A stretch of 64,000 nt of DNA from Phanerodontia chrysosporium (GCA_001910725.1 MJGA01000032.1:62001-126000), one strand, 5' to 3'; positions 1-12,268 are shown, counted from the first letter of the stretch. Notes: generated from the sequence alone by a model not told the origin. A program made the numbers and translations.

Positions 1-250
1 CCACGCGAGCGGAGCGCCCAAGGAAATGCGGAGGTCGACTTTGTTGCCACCCCGCTCGACAAAACCTCGATTACATGTCGCAAGATACGCACTGAGACGC
101 ACTATGGCACGTATAGCAGGCCTTCCTCTTTGCATTTGGCCTGCATGAAAGCGACGGCCTTCGCTTGCACAAAGCAAGGCAGGCCCCAGCCGCGCATGGG
201 CCCAGGAGGCCTGCAGGTTGAAAGGCCGTCCCTTTCATGCCTGAACACGA

Positions 251-330
251 CACCTCCTTTGTGCGGCCGTGTCACGCGCTTTAGCTCACTGGCAACGAGT
301 GGCCCAGGCCGCATCCGCCTCTCATAAGGC
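251..330 (+). promoter_or_regulatory. Duplicated promoter block, copy 1
   Basis: This block closely matches positions 2514-2592 in front of the next gene. Shared words in the same order are CACCTCCTTTGTGC, CACGCGCTTT, CGAGTGGCC, CAGGC and CATAAGGC. The CATAAGG word lies about 82 nt before the ATG at 405 (89 nt in the second copy) and is probably the TATA-like element. That it stays conserved while the proteins diverge suggests functional core promoter sequence. Confidence 0.55.
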
Positions 331-404
331 TGACGCACACGTCCAACGTCGGCGTATACACCTCCACGCTGCACACCTGGTCGTCTGCGAACCCCCACCT
401 TGCC

Positions 405-1897
405 ATGGAATCAGCGCCGGTCTTTGGTCGAGAGGAGCTCGACGCTTTCTTTACGTTAGAACGCAAAGTTCTGTTGAAGCTTGCAGAGGTGCGTATGTAT
501 GGCGTACATGCGCATGTTCTCGCCGTCTGACCTTTCCTGCGACAGAAGCAGGGCATAGACACCCGAAAGCACAAGACGAAGCGTCAGCTGCTGGTTGCTT
601 TGGCGCAGCTGCGCGGGCGTCCCGGACCCGGGCAGAGCAATGTACGCATCGTGAAATATTGTCCTTGGTGCGATGCTCATACATATACACAGAGACCTAC
701 GTATCTGGCCTTCTACGTCCCCGACAAGCCCCAGCAGAGCTCTGAGCCAGCGGCCCCCGAAGCAGGTCCATCCTCACTTCGCGCAACACCGTCGAGACCG
801 GTAATGCGAAGCAGCGCAAAGCAGCCACCGCCTCCCTCAGTGCCGTCGCCATCCCGCATACGCGCACGCATACGCGCCCGGACGCGCGACACCGCCCCTC
901 CGCCAACCTCGTCGGCTGCACCTGCGCGCAGCCGCCCCGTGCCACTGGGTGCGCTGCGCGAAGACTCAATCCAATCGTGGTCGGCGGTCGATGCTGCCAC
1001 AGACCGCGATGGGCGGCCCACGCCCGCGGACGAGTCTTGCAATGTAAAACCACGCAGCTCGCAGCGGCAGAAGCTGTCGCGGACAGCGTCGCGCAGGGCT
1101 GCCACATCGAGCGTCCCGCCCATCCAGGAGCTTCCCAAGGTGTTTGAAGAGTCAGCGACGCGTGGCCCGTCCCATCCGCCATGCCAGCCTGTGGCTTCGG
1201 CTGCCGTTCCAGCCGGAAGGGCGTCGGTGCACCCGGCTCCGCCACCCGCGATATCCAGCGGAGTCCTGGGACGCGTTACGCACGCCGGAACTCGCCAATT
1301 GACGCGACGCAGCGAGTCTGAGCGTGGTCAAGACGATCACACGCGTAGGATAGATGAGAAGCGCCTTCCGTTGCCCAGGCGCGTCCGCGAGGAGATGCTT
1401 CAGCCGGACCTCGAGTTCCTCGTGCCGCTGGTCCAGCTCTGCCTTGCGAAGTGCTACCGACGGTACCAGGACGCGGCCTGCAGTTCAAGATTCCAACCCA
1501 AGACCTCATTGCGCCGCATCTCCGAAATCTCTGGGTCGGCGGCGCGCCCGAGCATATCAAGCGCGACCTGCAGATGCAGGAGCACCAGCGGCCCCTAATG
1601 CCTCCGCCGCGCCCACCCACGGCCCGAGCCTCGCACATTCCACCCCACTCTACTGTGCAGGAAGTGCCCATAGGTAATGTGCGCGTCCATGCGTCGACCG
1701 GGCGTGCACATGAGAGCGGTGAAGACGAGGCGGCCGCGAGCGAGGCGGGGTCGAATGGTTCGACGCGGAAACGCCGACGCGAGCGCGACGAGCCAGAGGG
1801 AGACACGGCGTCGACTGGCAGTGCAGAGAAGAGGAGGCGGTATGCAATGGCGGCTGTGCCCAAGATTGACAAGGGCAAGAGGCGGGCGTACGATTGA
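405..1897 (+). CDS. Tandem paralog 1, SAP-like N-terminus and DKGKxRA tail, unknown function
   Basis: I do not recognise this gene. Exon 1 is 405-488. A GTGCGT...CAG intron at 489-545 leads into a short basic helical segment (KQGIDTRKHKTKRQLLVALA) that resembles a SAP-type or other small helical DNA-binding motif. A second likely intron, 642-692 (51 nt, in frame), follows. The rest is Pro/Ser/Arg-rich and disordered, with a more ordered patch LRNLWVGGAPEHIKRDL (about 1530-1570) and an acidic then basic end, STRKRRRERDE...KIDKGKRRAYD. The reading frame changes between about 1440 and 1490 with no adequate intron, so one indel is likely there. The next gene shares intron positions, the LRxLWxxxAPxHIxxDL patch and the tail motif. 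The basic tail suggests a nuclear protein; this is inference. Confidence 0.6.
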
Positions 1898-2513
1898 AGG
1901 CAGTGCATGGTTTTTCCACGTCTCAACTTCTATCCTGCCTCTTCTTTTGTGAATTGCATACATGTCTGTTTATACTCTCTATGCTCTTTCATTCATTACT
2001 TGACTGCAATGAAAAAGCGGAATTGAGAAGGGCTGTTCTCCGGCGACATTCAAGTTGAGTGTACGGGGTCTTGGTCATATTGCCCCATCACGCCTAACAA
2101 AGGCTCTCTCTCGTCATGGTGATAAGACACGGCTAAGTAGCAGTCAGGCTGAACGAGCTCACCCGGAATGCTAGAAGTGGACATTTGAACCAGTATGCCA
2201 TGTTGCGGCCGCCAGGGCAGACTGAGCGCCTAACATACCTTGCCACGTCCACTCATGTTACAAGACCAAGTGGAAGACCCACCGGCAGGTTCAAGCAAGT
2301 CCATGGACGCTTCCAAGCTGTAGCAGGAAATCATTCTCTTGAGCAGGCTACAGTATGTTTTCGCTGCTTGTATCATGGACACGAATAGGGCGACATTCTC
2401 ACTGTAGCATGTAGTAGGAAGTGCCACCCGCTGCGCATAGGCCCAGGGAAACAACGTCGTCGCAGACGCCCGATGAGGAATACATGAGCTTTCATGCTTT
2501 TCGCGTGAAAAGC
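1898..2513. other. Intergenic, no gene seen
   Basis: This holds the 3' flank of paralog 1 and the distal upstream region of paralog 2. No conserved ORF, RNA gene or repeat was found. Confidence 0.5.
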
Positions 2514-2592
2514 CACCTCCTTTGTGCAGGTGATGCACGCGCTTTGGCCGTGTGCGGCGAGTGGCCAGGCACGCAGGGGGCCTACATAAGGC
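2514..2592 (+). promoter_or_regulatory. Duplicated promoter block, copy 2
   Basis: This is the counterpart of 251-330. It contains CACCTCCTTTGTGC, CACGCGCTTT, GGCGAGTGGCC, CAGGC and ACATAAGGC, and ends 82 nt before the ATG at 2674. A shared CTTTCATGC word lies just upstream in both copies. Confidence 0.55.
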
Positions 2593-2673
2593 GACGCTGC
2601 GCGTGCGATACCTTGCTTTCAACGCCTGTCATTCACAGCACAAGCGCAACAGTTACAGGACTCTGCACGCGCC

Positions 2674-5532
2674 ATGAAAGATAGCCTTGTCTATGACGAG
2701 TCCGTGATTGCGGCCCTTAGACAATGCAATGACCTGGAACGCATTCAGAAGATCGCCCAGGTGCGTTCATTGCCTGTTTGCGCGTGCGTGTCAGTGTCTT
2801 ACGTGCATTGATGCAGAAGTGGAAGATAGAGATTATGAGGCACAATGCATTAACGAAGGCTATGGAACCTCGGAACAAACAAAAACTGCTGCGGGACTTG
2901 GCTGCTCTGCGCTGGGCACAAGACCAGCCTCAGGTCAGTGAGGGCTATATGTGAACGCGTGCTGCAAAGAAGCTGACCCTTTATAAGGTGGAGGAAAGAG
3001 GTATAGCGCGACGCTCTGTCCATGACTTAGATCGAGATGAAGATCTACCTGCGGCTGGTCCGTCTCGGCAGACGACGCCTCATGCAGGGACGGTGGAGGA
3101 GCGTGAACCCGGACGACCGAGGGCGTCGGTGCCACTACAGAGCACGTCATCATCAAGACCCACATCTACGCCTCGTCCGGGGCCCTCAAGTTTTCGACCT
3201 GCGCAGTCTGCACCTCAAGACTCATCCGGCCTACAAGATACTTGCATCCTGAGGCACGGGACGTCTCAAGCAGGCGGACCTACAGTCAGACGTGAACAGG
3301 ACGAGATGCCTAAATCCACGTCCCGAGGTATGGAGCATGCTCCGCAGCGTCGCTCCGGACCGTCCAACGTGCGTCCTCCGTCGCCGCCTGCGCAGAGGCC
3401 CACCACGTCTCGCGATACAGCGACACCGGTCCGTTCGCGACCTCCGCTGCCTACCAGCTTCCGCACTCCACAGAACGCGCCATCCACTGCGGCTGCAGTG
3501 CCGCGTGCGGGCCCGTCGACTGTCCCGCAACACCGCCCTGGATATCTGGGCGCGTCTCGTCCGTCCCCACAGCAAGCACCTGGATCGCCACCTCGATCCG
3601 TGGATTGCCACTGCCCTCGGCAGGACACCAGACCCCGCTAATGCAGGATCCTATGTGGCTCCAACAGCAGGCCCTTCCACCGTCCCTCAGCGCCACATCT
3701 TACCCTCGGGCGCATCTCGAGGCGACTCTATCCGATCTCCATTGTCGCTCAAAGGAGGCACCGAGCGCGAACATCCACGCGCAAGCGCGTCACGGCTGAC
3801 ACCTGCCAGTCAGCAGACGACGCCGCTGACTTCGACATCGAACGCAGGGCCGAGCTCTGCCACACTTGGCTCACAGCGGCAGTCCCTCCCATCCCGGGCA
3901 GGTGAACGAAATGCGAAGTCTTCCACCACAGGAGATGGAGATCCCAGCGAGAGCCGACCGGCGGGAACCTCCACAGCCAGAAGCAGCGGATCCGAGGGCT
4001 CGACAAGGAAGCGACCTCGGGATTCTCAAGACAACGCAGACGATGATTCCGAATCTTCAGGGAGCGAAGGAAAGAAGAAGCGACTGGCTGCATCTATTCC
4101 AACACCACGGGTTGACAAAGGCAAGGGGCGCGCACGAGACGACACGGCGGTGCCCTCACCGCACTCATCCAGGGACATTTACGGCGTAGCAGCCGGAGAT
4201 AGCTCTCGCAGTGGTACCCAGCAGAGACGGGCCTCGCCGCATCGCGTAATTCCGGACAACTCCTCGCTGCGCCCTGCCCGCCAACCACATCGCGGGAGGC
4301 GCATGTCGATAATGCAGGAAGAATTACGTCTCCCACCCCGCCTCTGGCCAATTCATCCGTGGATCCAGAAGGCTCAAGGGCTCTCCATACCCGCTCGCCG
4401 ACACATTCTCTACCGGTGAAGACACCTGCCGCCGCGGCCGCGTCCTGCGGCGCCGCCAGCTGTGAGTTTGCAGGAATTATACGAGCAGGGCATCAGACTC
4501 TCGAGTCAGCCGATAACCTTTAGACCGTTTGCGGGTCGCAGTCAAGTGACCCTGAGCGCGATATGAGGTTCATCGAAGAGCTTGAACCGCCCAGCTACCC
4601 GTTTATCCCTCTACGGACAGAGCTCTGGCGACGGCTTTTTGAAGGCACTTGGGAGCCCGAGGCTAGTACATCTGCAGAGAAGATGGGCAGCGCGCCCGAG
4701 GCGAAGCTGATGCAGAGGAGGCTGAAGATGGTGCACAGGTTCAAGACGAGATTGACGAGGTCGATGAGGGCTTCTCGGACCATGGCCCGACTCCAGCACA
4801 GCGGCAGCGGGCAATGCCGCTAACACCAACACCTCTCCCGATCGATCCAGAACGCCAGCGGCGACACGATGATGCTGAGGCGATGCTCAGAGTGGATGCA
4901 CATGGCATGGTCGAGGCCCTGCTGCCCTTCTTCCGCAACCGTGGCTTTCTGGTGCACCGTACGGCCCTAATGGAGAGGATGCGCGCACTATGGACGGACC
5001 TAGCGCCACCTCACATCCAATACGACCTAAGGACCCCCGAACCTGGTGAGCCACCGATACCAACCCCAATCGGCTCCGAGACCGAGGGTCCTACGGCCTC
5101 GGAGATCGTGGAGCGCGCACTCAGCGATGAGTATGACCTGCGCTCGCCTCTTCCGACCCCGCCTGACGGCGGATTCGCATCCGGAACACGCGGAGTGTAT
5201 CGAGAGCGGCCGTGGACCCCGACTCCAGAACCCTTGCCAGACTCGTCACCGCCAAGCGCGACTGCGCCTGCCGTCGTCCTCGACGAGCCTGAGGCCGTCC
5301 AGTCGAGTCCGCCCGAATCCGGCGCGCAGCCGTCTGGCTCAGGCCGTCGAGACGACTCGCCGACATCCGGGAGCCAGCAGAGGTCGGACGGCTCTGCACG
5401 AGTGAAGCGGCGCCGTGGGTCTGATAGTGACGACGACGGTGGCAGCTCATCGTCGGGAGCAAGAAGAAGAGGTCTGACTCCCCTGAGTCGCCACCGAGGA
5501 AGCTGGACAAGGGCAAGGCTAGGGCCTGGTAG
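2674..5532 (+). CDS. Tandem paralog 2, SAP-like N-terminus, two DKGKxRA modules, unknown function
   Basis: Exon 1 is 2674-2760. Introns are 2761-2816 and 2934-2987, at the same places as in paralog 1. The N-terminus is a helical basic segment (KWKIEIMRHNALTKAMEPRN). A long Ser/Pro/Arg-rich region follows, including an internal repeat (AGPSTVPQHRP and AGPSTVPQRHI). A Lys/Arg/acidic module ends in VDKGKGRARDD near 4135. A second ordered region, LPFFRNRGFLVHRTALMERM then RALWTDLAPPHIQYDL (about 4920-5030), matches the patch in paralog 1. The protein ends KLDKGKARAW. The frame shifts several times (about 3600, 4390-4560, 4670 and 5460). Either the gene carries several indels or it is degenerating. 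The part after 4400 could also be a separate third paralog, but no second promoter block precedes it. Confidence 0.5.
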
Positions 5533-5758
5533 GACTAGGATTCTGTGCATGGTATTTATACAGGCGAATCCATTCTCTGTATGAAGGTGTACAACAGAAA
5601 GAGAGACCGTACTTGCATCCGTTCTGCCAATACTGTTCGAGAGGAACTCTTTCACACACGTACGATGAAAAGCTCTTCGGCCATCCCAAATCTTCACAAA
5701 AGGAAAACATGATCGTACATGCATTGCATCATCAATTAGAAGTCTGCGAGCCAAGCCG

Positions 5759-7558
5759 TTAATTGTACAGCAGGGTCGTAATGCTCAGCGCTGGAAGCGA
5801 CACCGACGGCGCAGCGCCAAACGTCTGCCAGTCTACACTGGGACTTGTCACAGCACCCCCTACAAGCGTGCCCAGGTTTGCCTGCGAAGGCTGCACCGAG
5901 ACTGCACTGTTCCCCATGTTCATCAGAATCAGCGAAGAGCGCGCGGCGCCGAGTTGCGTCGACTGCTGAGTGGAGCTCTTAAATGCCATGCCGAAGACGT
6001 TCGCCGGCAAGCCCGACACGGCGAAGCGGGTCGAGCCCATCCAGATGAAGTTGGCGAGGTGCTTCATGAGGTAAAGCCGCTTGACAGGGTAGAGCGCGGT
6101 GTTGCCGTTGCTTGCGTAATTGGGGTCGTAGTAGATCTAGAGGTGCGGCGTGAGCTTGATGTGCATATGATAGAGGGTGTCACTCACTAGACCGTCGTTC
6201 CAGCCATTTGGGTTTGGCGCGACAGCACACGTTGCGTTGCGAGAGGTGCACAGCCGATGCCGTTCGAGAGGGCAGTCCAAAAGTCGAAGTGTGCGTCAAG
6301 TCTGCAGGGCAACCTCGGCATACACACTAACTGGCGCGGAAACCTGGAAGCTTACGCTTGGGTAAAACTCTGATAGACAAGCTGGCCCAATTGGAGAGCT
6401 CCGATCATTGTAGGCCTGAGGGCTGGGATCAGCGACTGCTCAGGATCGAAGTCATCTGCACACTCTTACTCATATATCCCGGAGTACGTCAACGGCGCAG
6501 CAGGGTTGTTCTGCTGACTCGCACTCGCAGCCTTGAAGCAGCATATCTCGGTGAACCAGGTATTGACGCCACTGAGGTTCCTACCAACCGCGCCAAGTTC
6601 CGCGACGGCCGCGTTCGTGTCGAAGCTGTACTGGTGATGGCTGACTGCCGCGAGGGCGCCCTTCTGCACCTGCGGGAGCCACTGCGATGCCTCGGGGATG
6701 AAGTTGCCCGTGCTGCTAGACTCGTCGGCCATGATCCCGACGGACTGCAGTCCCGCGGCGTCGAGCGCGGCGCGCAGCGCATTCACCACCGGCGCACGCT
6801 GCGCCGGAGTGACTTGCATGCCCTCCTGCCCGCAGTTGCTCCCACTGCCGAAGCTCTGGGGTGCAGCGTCAGCTGGCGAGACGATGCGATGCCGCGCGGC
6901 ACGCACCGAGTCGGGCTCGTTCATCGGCGAGACGTGCGTGAACACGACGCCCTGCGCCTTCCAGTGGGCGATCACGTCGGCGAGGTACTGCGCATATGCA
7001 GGGATCTGCGCGTTGAGCAGCGTCCCACCGCAGTTCGCGCCGCTGCTCGTCATCGTCGTCGGCGCCGAGTTGACGAACGCCGTGAGCTGCGGGACCTTGT
7101 ACTGCGCAGCTTTCTGCAGGAAGTACACGCCCGCGGCGTCGGCGGACCAGTTGTACACGCCCGGAGAGACGTAGAATGTCTCTGGTGCACGACTGGAATC
7201 GAAGTGGGCTTCCCGAACGCCGAGTAGAGTCGTCAACAGGCCGACGTACATTGGATTGCTCACCCCGACACCCCCGCCGCCAATGTTGTAGCGATACGAC
7301 GTGAGGCCGGCGCCGGATGGCCCGAAGAGAAGCTCCGCGACCTGCTCGCGCACGCTCTCGGAGAAGTGGAACACGTCGTTCGGCCACCACGCGCCGCTCG
7401 CGCCGATGCCGGTGATGACCTGGCCAGGTGTCGACGAGACGGTGAAGGCTACAAGGCAGAAGACTGTCAGGGTAGCAAGAGACCAAGAATTGGGCTGACG
7501 TACCGAGAGCACAGACATAATGCACGCTGAGCGCCGCTATACGCAGAAGAGGAGCCAT
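5759..7558 (-). CDS. Secreted glycoside hydrolase family 30 (endo-beta-1,6-galactanase-like)
   Basis: Five exons are supported: 7558-7504, 7448-6470, 6415-6356, 6301-6188 and 6136-5759, with 51-55 nt introns. The mature protein begins near GQVITGIGASGAWWPNDV, the usual GH30 opening. The acid/base Glu lies in HVSPMNEPDS and the nucleophile Glu in NTWFTEICCF. Later GH30 landmarks are DFWTALSNGIGC and NGWNDGL/IYYDPNYA. The signal peptide is MAPLLRIAALSVHYVCALA if intron 1 is spliced. If it is retained, an alternative ATG at 7518 gives another plausible signal sequence in the same frame. Within exon 3 (about 6225-6260) the frame breaks once between the GIGC and NPNGWNDGL motifs. The enzyme should cleave beta-1,6-linked polysaccharide outside the cell; exact substrate is not determinable here. 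Confidence 0.85.
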
Positions 7559-7929
7559 GGTAGTCTCGAGGGCATCCCTCGCATGGGATGCACTTTATAT
7601 ACGGACATCGGAGCATAAACAGAAGCAGTAGATGAAGCCGAAGTAGATCCAAGAGGTTATAAGCCTGTGCGTCCTACGTCAGAGGCAACTGTCCAAGTGT
7701 GTTCGGATGCTTCTCACCCGGGCCGCCTGCGCCTGCTGACCCGCGAACACAAGGAACTTCGCCCATGTGCTGGTTGCTTGTAAAACGCATATATACGCAT
7801 GTCTGAGATCGCCAACCGGCAAATCATGCATAACTCCTTCAATAGACTTTTAATACTTGCACCTCGGCATCTGTGACGACGACATACCACTATCGACACA
7901 CCCACCAACCGCAGTAGCAGACTGTGCAG
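7559..7929. other. Intergenic, GH30 promoter
   Basis: A TATAAAG box on the minus strand lies near 7592-7600, about 40 nt upstream of the GH30 ATG at 7558. Nothing else was recognised. Confidence 0.4.
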
Positions 7930-9233
7930 CTACTGCGATGGCACCATCGGGAACGGCTCAGGCTGACGCCGCTTCGGCTCGAAGACATGGTATCGCGAGA
8001 AACACCATACGACACCACCCTCCTCCTCAGGCTTCGTGATGTGCGTCCAGGGCCTCCACGCGTGCACCTCGCGGCCCTCCGCGAGCCGGAGCGCGCCCGG
8101 CGCGCGGTGCACGTCACCAATGCGGAAGAGCGCCGTGACGGGGCCGCGCCGGACCTCGAGCGAGTCCGCAGACACGACGGCGCCGCGGACGAGCACGAGT
8201 TGCGGCGCGTGCGCGCCCTTCGCCCGTGGCGCCGGCGACGCGCTCAGCACGGCGTGCACGCGCAGATGCACTGCGGGCTTCGCGGCCTGCCCCTTCTTCT
8301 GCATCCGCGCGAGGTCGGCCTCCCAGAGCATGTGGCTCGTGTGCAGCGCCGTGAGCGCGCGGCTCGCGGCCTCCGCGAGGCCCCCGCTGCACTGCACCGT
8401 CAGGACACCACGGCGGCGTGTAGACAGGAGGGCACGCACCGCAGGTACTTCGCGTTCTTTGCCTTGGAGCGCTTCTCGGGGCTCTGCTCGACGCCGCGGT
8501 GCAACTCGCGGTCGTACGGGCTGACGTAGCCCGTGCCGTGCTGCTGCAGGTAGAGCGCCATGCGCTCCGCCGCGCCGCTGTCCGAGTGAATGTCGAGCGC
8601 GCGCGCGACGCGCGTGTCCAGGATGCTCTTCGTCGCGGGCTTGCTCGGGCCCGCTTTCGGAGGCGCGAGCGGCGGGGGCGGAGGGAGAGGCTTCAGGTGG
8701 CTCGAGGACGGCTTTCCCGTGCGTTGCGGGAGTACGAAGGTCTTGGCGAGGATGCGGTGCGCGGGCGCGGCGTCGTTGGAGGGCACGTCGGGTACAGGTC
8801 GAGGGACGGCGGCCGTGATGGGTCGCAGCTTTGGCGAGTCGCGGGCTGGTAGGACTGAAGACAGGTCAGGGGCCTTGAGCATTCTCATCCTGGAGCTTGT
8901 GGATGGTCCTGCACTGGGAGCTTCTGCGATTACAGGAGGTCTCAGTGCTTTCGCTTTGCTGGTGCGGGACGCGTTCTGTTCAGGTAGGATGAACTGTGGT
9001 CGTCGAGGAGTGTTGACACCGCTGGAGGACGCTTTGTTGCCTGTATGCGCCTTCTGCGGAGTCTCATCACCTGCAAATCTTGAGAACTCGACCAGTCTGC
9101 TCTGAGGCTTCGGAGTGTTTGCGGCAGACGTTTGGAAGCCGTCCGGAAGCATCATACGTGGTTTCTTGGCGGGACGAGGGTCCTGAGAAGGCGAGTTACG
9201 TGTACTCTCGCGCTCTGCGAGGTATCTTGGCAT
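7930..9233 (-). CDS. Conserved unknown family, member A
   Basis: I do not recognise the family. Exon 1 runs from the ATG at 9233 to about 8441. The intron (GTGCGT...GTGCAGTGCAG) joins KYLR to GGLAEAASRAL. The N-terminal ~200 residues are Pro/Ser-rich, with DPRPAKKPRM and LKAPDLSSVLPAR. A conserved core follows: GYVSPYDRELHRGVEQSPEK, then a helical stretch (ALHTSHMLWEADLARMQKKG), a beta-rich domain with LVLVRGAVV and VTALFRIGDV, and EGREVHAWRPW near the end. The gene at 40553-42005 has the same blocks in the same order and its intron at the same codon, so the two are ancient paralogs. The core could be an OB- or beta-barrel-like fold; that is a guess. Confidence 0.65.
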
Positions 9234-10061
9234 ACCTCCAAGCTGTCATCGCGGGGCATCGTGTATTGGATGGAGGGTCGTGGCAGCACAAACGAGAGTG
9301 CAAGAGCGCTGAGGAGTTGCATACAGTTACTTACCGCTAATTACTATAGACGCCCAACCTATTGAACATGTTCTTACACTCTCACTAAAGTCCTTATTGC
9401 GATTGCTTATTGCGGTTTACAACCACTATATGGTCGCTCTAATACGAATACCCGAGCTTACCGACTTCAAAGCACTGATTCCTGTATCCTGCGTTTCAAC
9501 CTCAGTTATCACTTCGTGCAGGTACAGCTCACTTCTCCTTCTGGTTGACAATGTCCTGAGCATCCCGCCGTAACCTCGCCAGAGCTTTGTGAGAGACGTA
9601 GCTAGACGGAAGTGCGGTAAGTTTGACATAATCTCATGGAGTCTATTCAAGAGCTATCACGAGTTAGCAGCGCATTTGGCAATATACACTGCACAGTTCC
9701 GAGACCTTTGTGGCGTCGGCGCCGCGGATTTGCCAAAAGTCTCGGTGGTGAGAGGTCGGATGCATGGGCGTTGCGCATCCCAGAAAGAGAGGACAAGTCT
9801 TGTGCTTGGACAAGGACAGTACTTTGCAGGAGAGGCGATAACAGGGCCAGGTGCAGGATCATCGTCTTGATAAGGACTCGTGGAGGGCGGATCGGGCTCC
9901 TGAGCGTCTACGCCACAACGCGTCGTGGGTGCCGCGGCGGCGTGCTCGATGCCGGCAGACGCCGCAGACGATCTCCTTTCCAGCGACCACATCCGCCCTC
10001 TGCTCACACGACCCTCCTTGTCTCTCTCTTCTCACTCCCCACCCCTGCTGCTGTCCCCACG
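9234..10061. other. Divergent intergenic region, no gene seen
   Basis: This is the shared upstream region of unknown gene A (-) and NAA30 (+). Only short, unconserved ORFs occur. Confidence 0.45.
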
Positions 10062-10926
10062 ATGTCCATAGGGTACAGGCAGTACATGGGCGAGTCCGAT
10101 TTGCCTCATATCATGGCTCTAGTTCAACACGAACTTAGCGAGCCGTATGTGATTTACACGTACCGATATTTTCTCCACCAGTGGTACGTCTTTGAAACTT
10201 GTACAAACCCCGTGGACTTATCCGTGTTAGGCCTCACCTGTCATACTTAGTGAGACCGTCTCCTCAAAGCGCGCTGCTTTGTACTCACCTACCCGGACCA
10301 GGCATGCCCCGAGGGCTCAGATGAGCCAGTAGGCGTTATCGTATGCAAGCAGAGTTTCCATCATGAAGACCGAAGAAGGAACAGAGGGTACATCGCGATG
10401 CTTAGCGTACATCGTGGTTGGAGAAAGAGGGGAATAGGTGCGTCTCGGCGATAATTGCATCTGTCCCGCCTTCTCATCCCATATACAGCAAGAACCCTCG
10501 TTCAGAAGTCCATTGAGACTATGCGAAAGCGCGGTGCGAACGAGGTACGTCATCCCCTATAGCGAAGCCACGATCCGACGTTCAAGGCACCCGCAGGTTG
10601 TCCTCGAGACAGAGTTTGACAATTCCGCCGCGCTCTCGCTCTACGAATCTCTCGGCTTCATCCGCGAGAAGCGTCTCCATCGCTTTTACCTCAATGGCAA
10701 AGACGCTTTTCGTCTGATACTCGTAGTGACCCCGCTGCCCCCTGATCAGAACCATCTGCCTGCAGTAGACTCGGACGCAGAATCGCCGCTGTCAGAGTCT
10801 CCGCCTTCGCTCCAGACGGAACCTATACCTCTGACGCGTCCCATGCCCATATTGACAGCGCCTGTGCAGTATTTCACCGTACCTCCGTCGTCCTATGACT
10901 CGGACGACGAAGTCTCGAGTCGCTGA
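10062..10926 (+). CDS. NAA30: N-alpha-acetyltransferase 30, NatC catalytic subunit
   Basis: Exons are 10062-10183, 10231-10249 (only 19 nt), 10302-10437, 10489-10544 and 10597-10926. Their junctions restore one continuous GNAT protein. The start [20 protein letters not shown], then [34 protein letters not shown], and the acetyl-CoA loop RKRGIA (RxxGxA) are typical of Mak3/NAA30. [19 protein letters not shown] and [11 protein letters not shown] complete the domain. NatC acetylates N-termini such as Met-Leu, Met-Ile and Met-Phe co-translationally at the ribosome. A non-conserved acidic/Ser/Pro tail of about 70 residues follows the domain. The reading frame is intact. Confidence 0.92.
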
Positions 10927-11380
10927 GTCTCGCTTTGTCCTCTCCTGTATATCTTGCCTCAGATTTCGGTACATTGCTTTGACCACTCCCAGCTCAGTCA
11001 GTCGACCCCACTCGTCCGCCCACGTTAGCATACAGTAATTATTATTGAAATAATGGACATCCTTCTTGCAGCTCTTTTGCGCGGAGTGACTACTTTGTCA
11101 TCCTTCGTGTCCTCCACGCATCTTCCACGTTACCCGCGCCAAAGGTACCGCGCGTCGCGCTGCAGTCACGCTGCCAGCCTCCGAGGTTCTTTCGCGGGAA
11201 TTTGCATCAGGTGACGGTGCTCAGGCTGAAATCATATCATGAGCTGTAAGTTGCAGCGGTCGCCCAGCAGATCGCAGATGGACGACACCAAAAGACACGT
11301 CGCAGAAAGCTGTGGAACAATCGGGACCCCGGAAGCCGATCAGGACCTTCCTAATCCGCTGAGTGATCGCGGGGTCCTAC

Positions 11381-11417
11381 TGACGTGGCGTCGCTTCACG
11401 TCCGGTGCGTTTATAAG
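11381..11417 (+). promoter_or_regulatory. KAR2 promoter: TGACGTGG box and TATA
   Basis: TGACGTGG (11381-11388) matches the core bound by XBP1/ATF6-type bZIP factors in animals. TTTATAAG (11410-11417) lies about 82 nt before the KAR2 ATG at 11499. Whether fungal Hac1/Cib1 uses this box is inference. Confidence 0.4.
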
Positions 11418-11498
11418 ACGCGCCCGCCCCGTCCGTCGTCCGTACAACTTTTTCCTTCCCCTCCACTCTCCACGACGTCCGCGACAACCCGGGCAGCA

Positions 11499-12237
11499 AT
11501 GTCTCGGTTCACTCGTCGACCCTCACGAACGCACGCGCGGCGCATGGCGTCGTCGCTCTCTCTCCTCTTCGTCGCTGTTCTCGCACTCCTTTTGGTGTGT
11601 CCAGTCGCCGTGAAGGCAGATGAGGACGCGAAGGCCAAGTACGGCCCCGTCATTGGTATCGGTACGTGTAGCTAGGTCTCGGGCACCGCATCAGCCTGCT
11701 GAGCGACTCCGATAGATTTGGGAACAACATACTCTTGCGTTGGGTAAGTTTCGCTAGCTCTACAGTACTTTCTACACGTGCTGACCATTCTTGCAGTGTT
11801 CAGCGGGGAGGACGTGTCGAGATCATTGCAAACGACCAGGGTCACCGTATCACGCCATCATGGGTCAGCTTCACGGACGATGAACGTCTCGTCGGTGATG
11901 CCGCGAAGAACGCCTACCACTCGAACCCGGAGAACACCGTCTTCGACGCGAAACGTCTCATTGGCCGCAAGGTCGACGACCCGGAGATCAAGCGCGACCA
12001 GGCGCACTGGCCGTTCAAGGTTGTGAAGAAGAACGACAAGCCCGCCATCGAAGTCAAGTACAAGGGCGAGACTCGTCAGTTCACCCCGAGGAGATCTCTG
12101 CCATGGTTCTTGGCAAGATGAAGGAGACTGCTGAGGCGTACCTCGGCCAGCCCGTCACTCACGCCGTTGTCACCGTCCCTGCCTGTGAGTAGAACCCGAT
12201 GGCTTGTATTCTTTCCTGTATTAACGAGCTCTATTAG

Positions 12238-12268
<31 letters not shown>

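Noticed and set aside
10250..10301. Frameshift in NAA30 after HLSYL
   Set aside because: A 52-nt GT-AG intron here (GTGAGA...ACCAG) restores the conserved frame, so no error is needed.
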